A stretch of DNA of 6,832 nt. It comes from JAYOEY01 sp038120295. Its GTDB lineage: Bacteria > Pseudomonadota > Alphaproteobacteria > MPNO01 > UBA2964. Positions 6,012 to 6,832 of this stretch are shown here, one piece after another. The DNA is taken from contig JAYOLL010000052.1 in assembly GCA_038120295.1 (NCBI GenBank), positions 1 to 6,832 of the forward strand. Reading direction: 5' to 3'. Position numbers and translations under genes: made by a program. The stretch's first letter is position 1. Each line of letters begins with the position of its first letter. The notes beneath the pieces were generated by a model that was not told the DNA's origin, did no database searches, and was given only the letters and a program-made list of their open reading frames with translations.

Positions 6012-6832
<821 letters not shown>

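Overview
This is a GC-rich bacterial window that looks alphaproteobacterial. The evidence is strong GC-ending codon usage, a GroEL ending in a Met-Pro/Gly-Met tail (MPAMPDMGGMM), and two copies of a palindromic intergenic element built on CGTCAT...CCCGGG...ATGACG, a type common in that class. Genus cannot be read from the sequence.

Layout, left to right. (1) The first 68 bases are the 5' end of a leftward gene of unknown function. (2) A 302-bp divergent intergenic region holds a long, GC-skewed inverted repeat with G-quadruplex-type G runs. (3) A rightward set follows: two tandem, start-stop-coupled luciferase-like (LLM) flavin/F420-type oxidoreductases (371-1285 and 1282-2205), then an HD-domain metalloprotein (2414-3172), then a larger luciferase-like flavin monooxygenase (3311-4489). 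Two related palindromic repeats flank the HD gene. (4) A leftward pair converges on this set: a DsbA/FrnE-family thioredoxin-fold protein (5879-5259) and an alpha/beta hydrolase (5257-4502) one base downstream. (5) The 3' half of groEL enters from the right edge (6832-6012, leftward) and ends in a strong intrinsic terminator.

The main discovery is in the DsbA/FrnE gene. Conventional ORF calling would start it at codon 23, losing the active site. A well-placed AGGAG and ATG lie 66 bases further upstream, and the reading frame from there encodes a normal FrnE N-terminus in which the first cysteine of the CPWC active site is a TGA codon (TGA-CCG-TGG-TGC, U-P-W-C). A hairpin with a G/U-containing apical loop lies about 21 nt after the TGA, in the place expected of a bacterial SECIS element. 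The best reading is a selenocysteine-containing DsbA-like oxidoreductase that automated annotation would truncate.

Functionally, the rightward genes look like an oxidative catabolic or detoxification set (three LLM-fold oxidoreductases and an HD metalloenzyme that could be a hydrolase or a diiron oxygenase), with substrate unknown. The leftward pair combines a selenocysteine redox protein with a hydrolase that has cysteine where the nucleophilic serine is expected. The two leftward genes are probably translationally coupled, and groEL is a separate transcription unit upstream of them.
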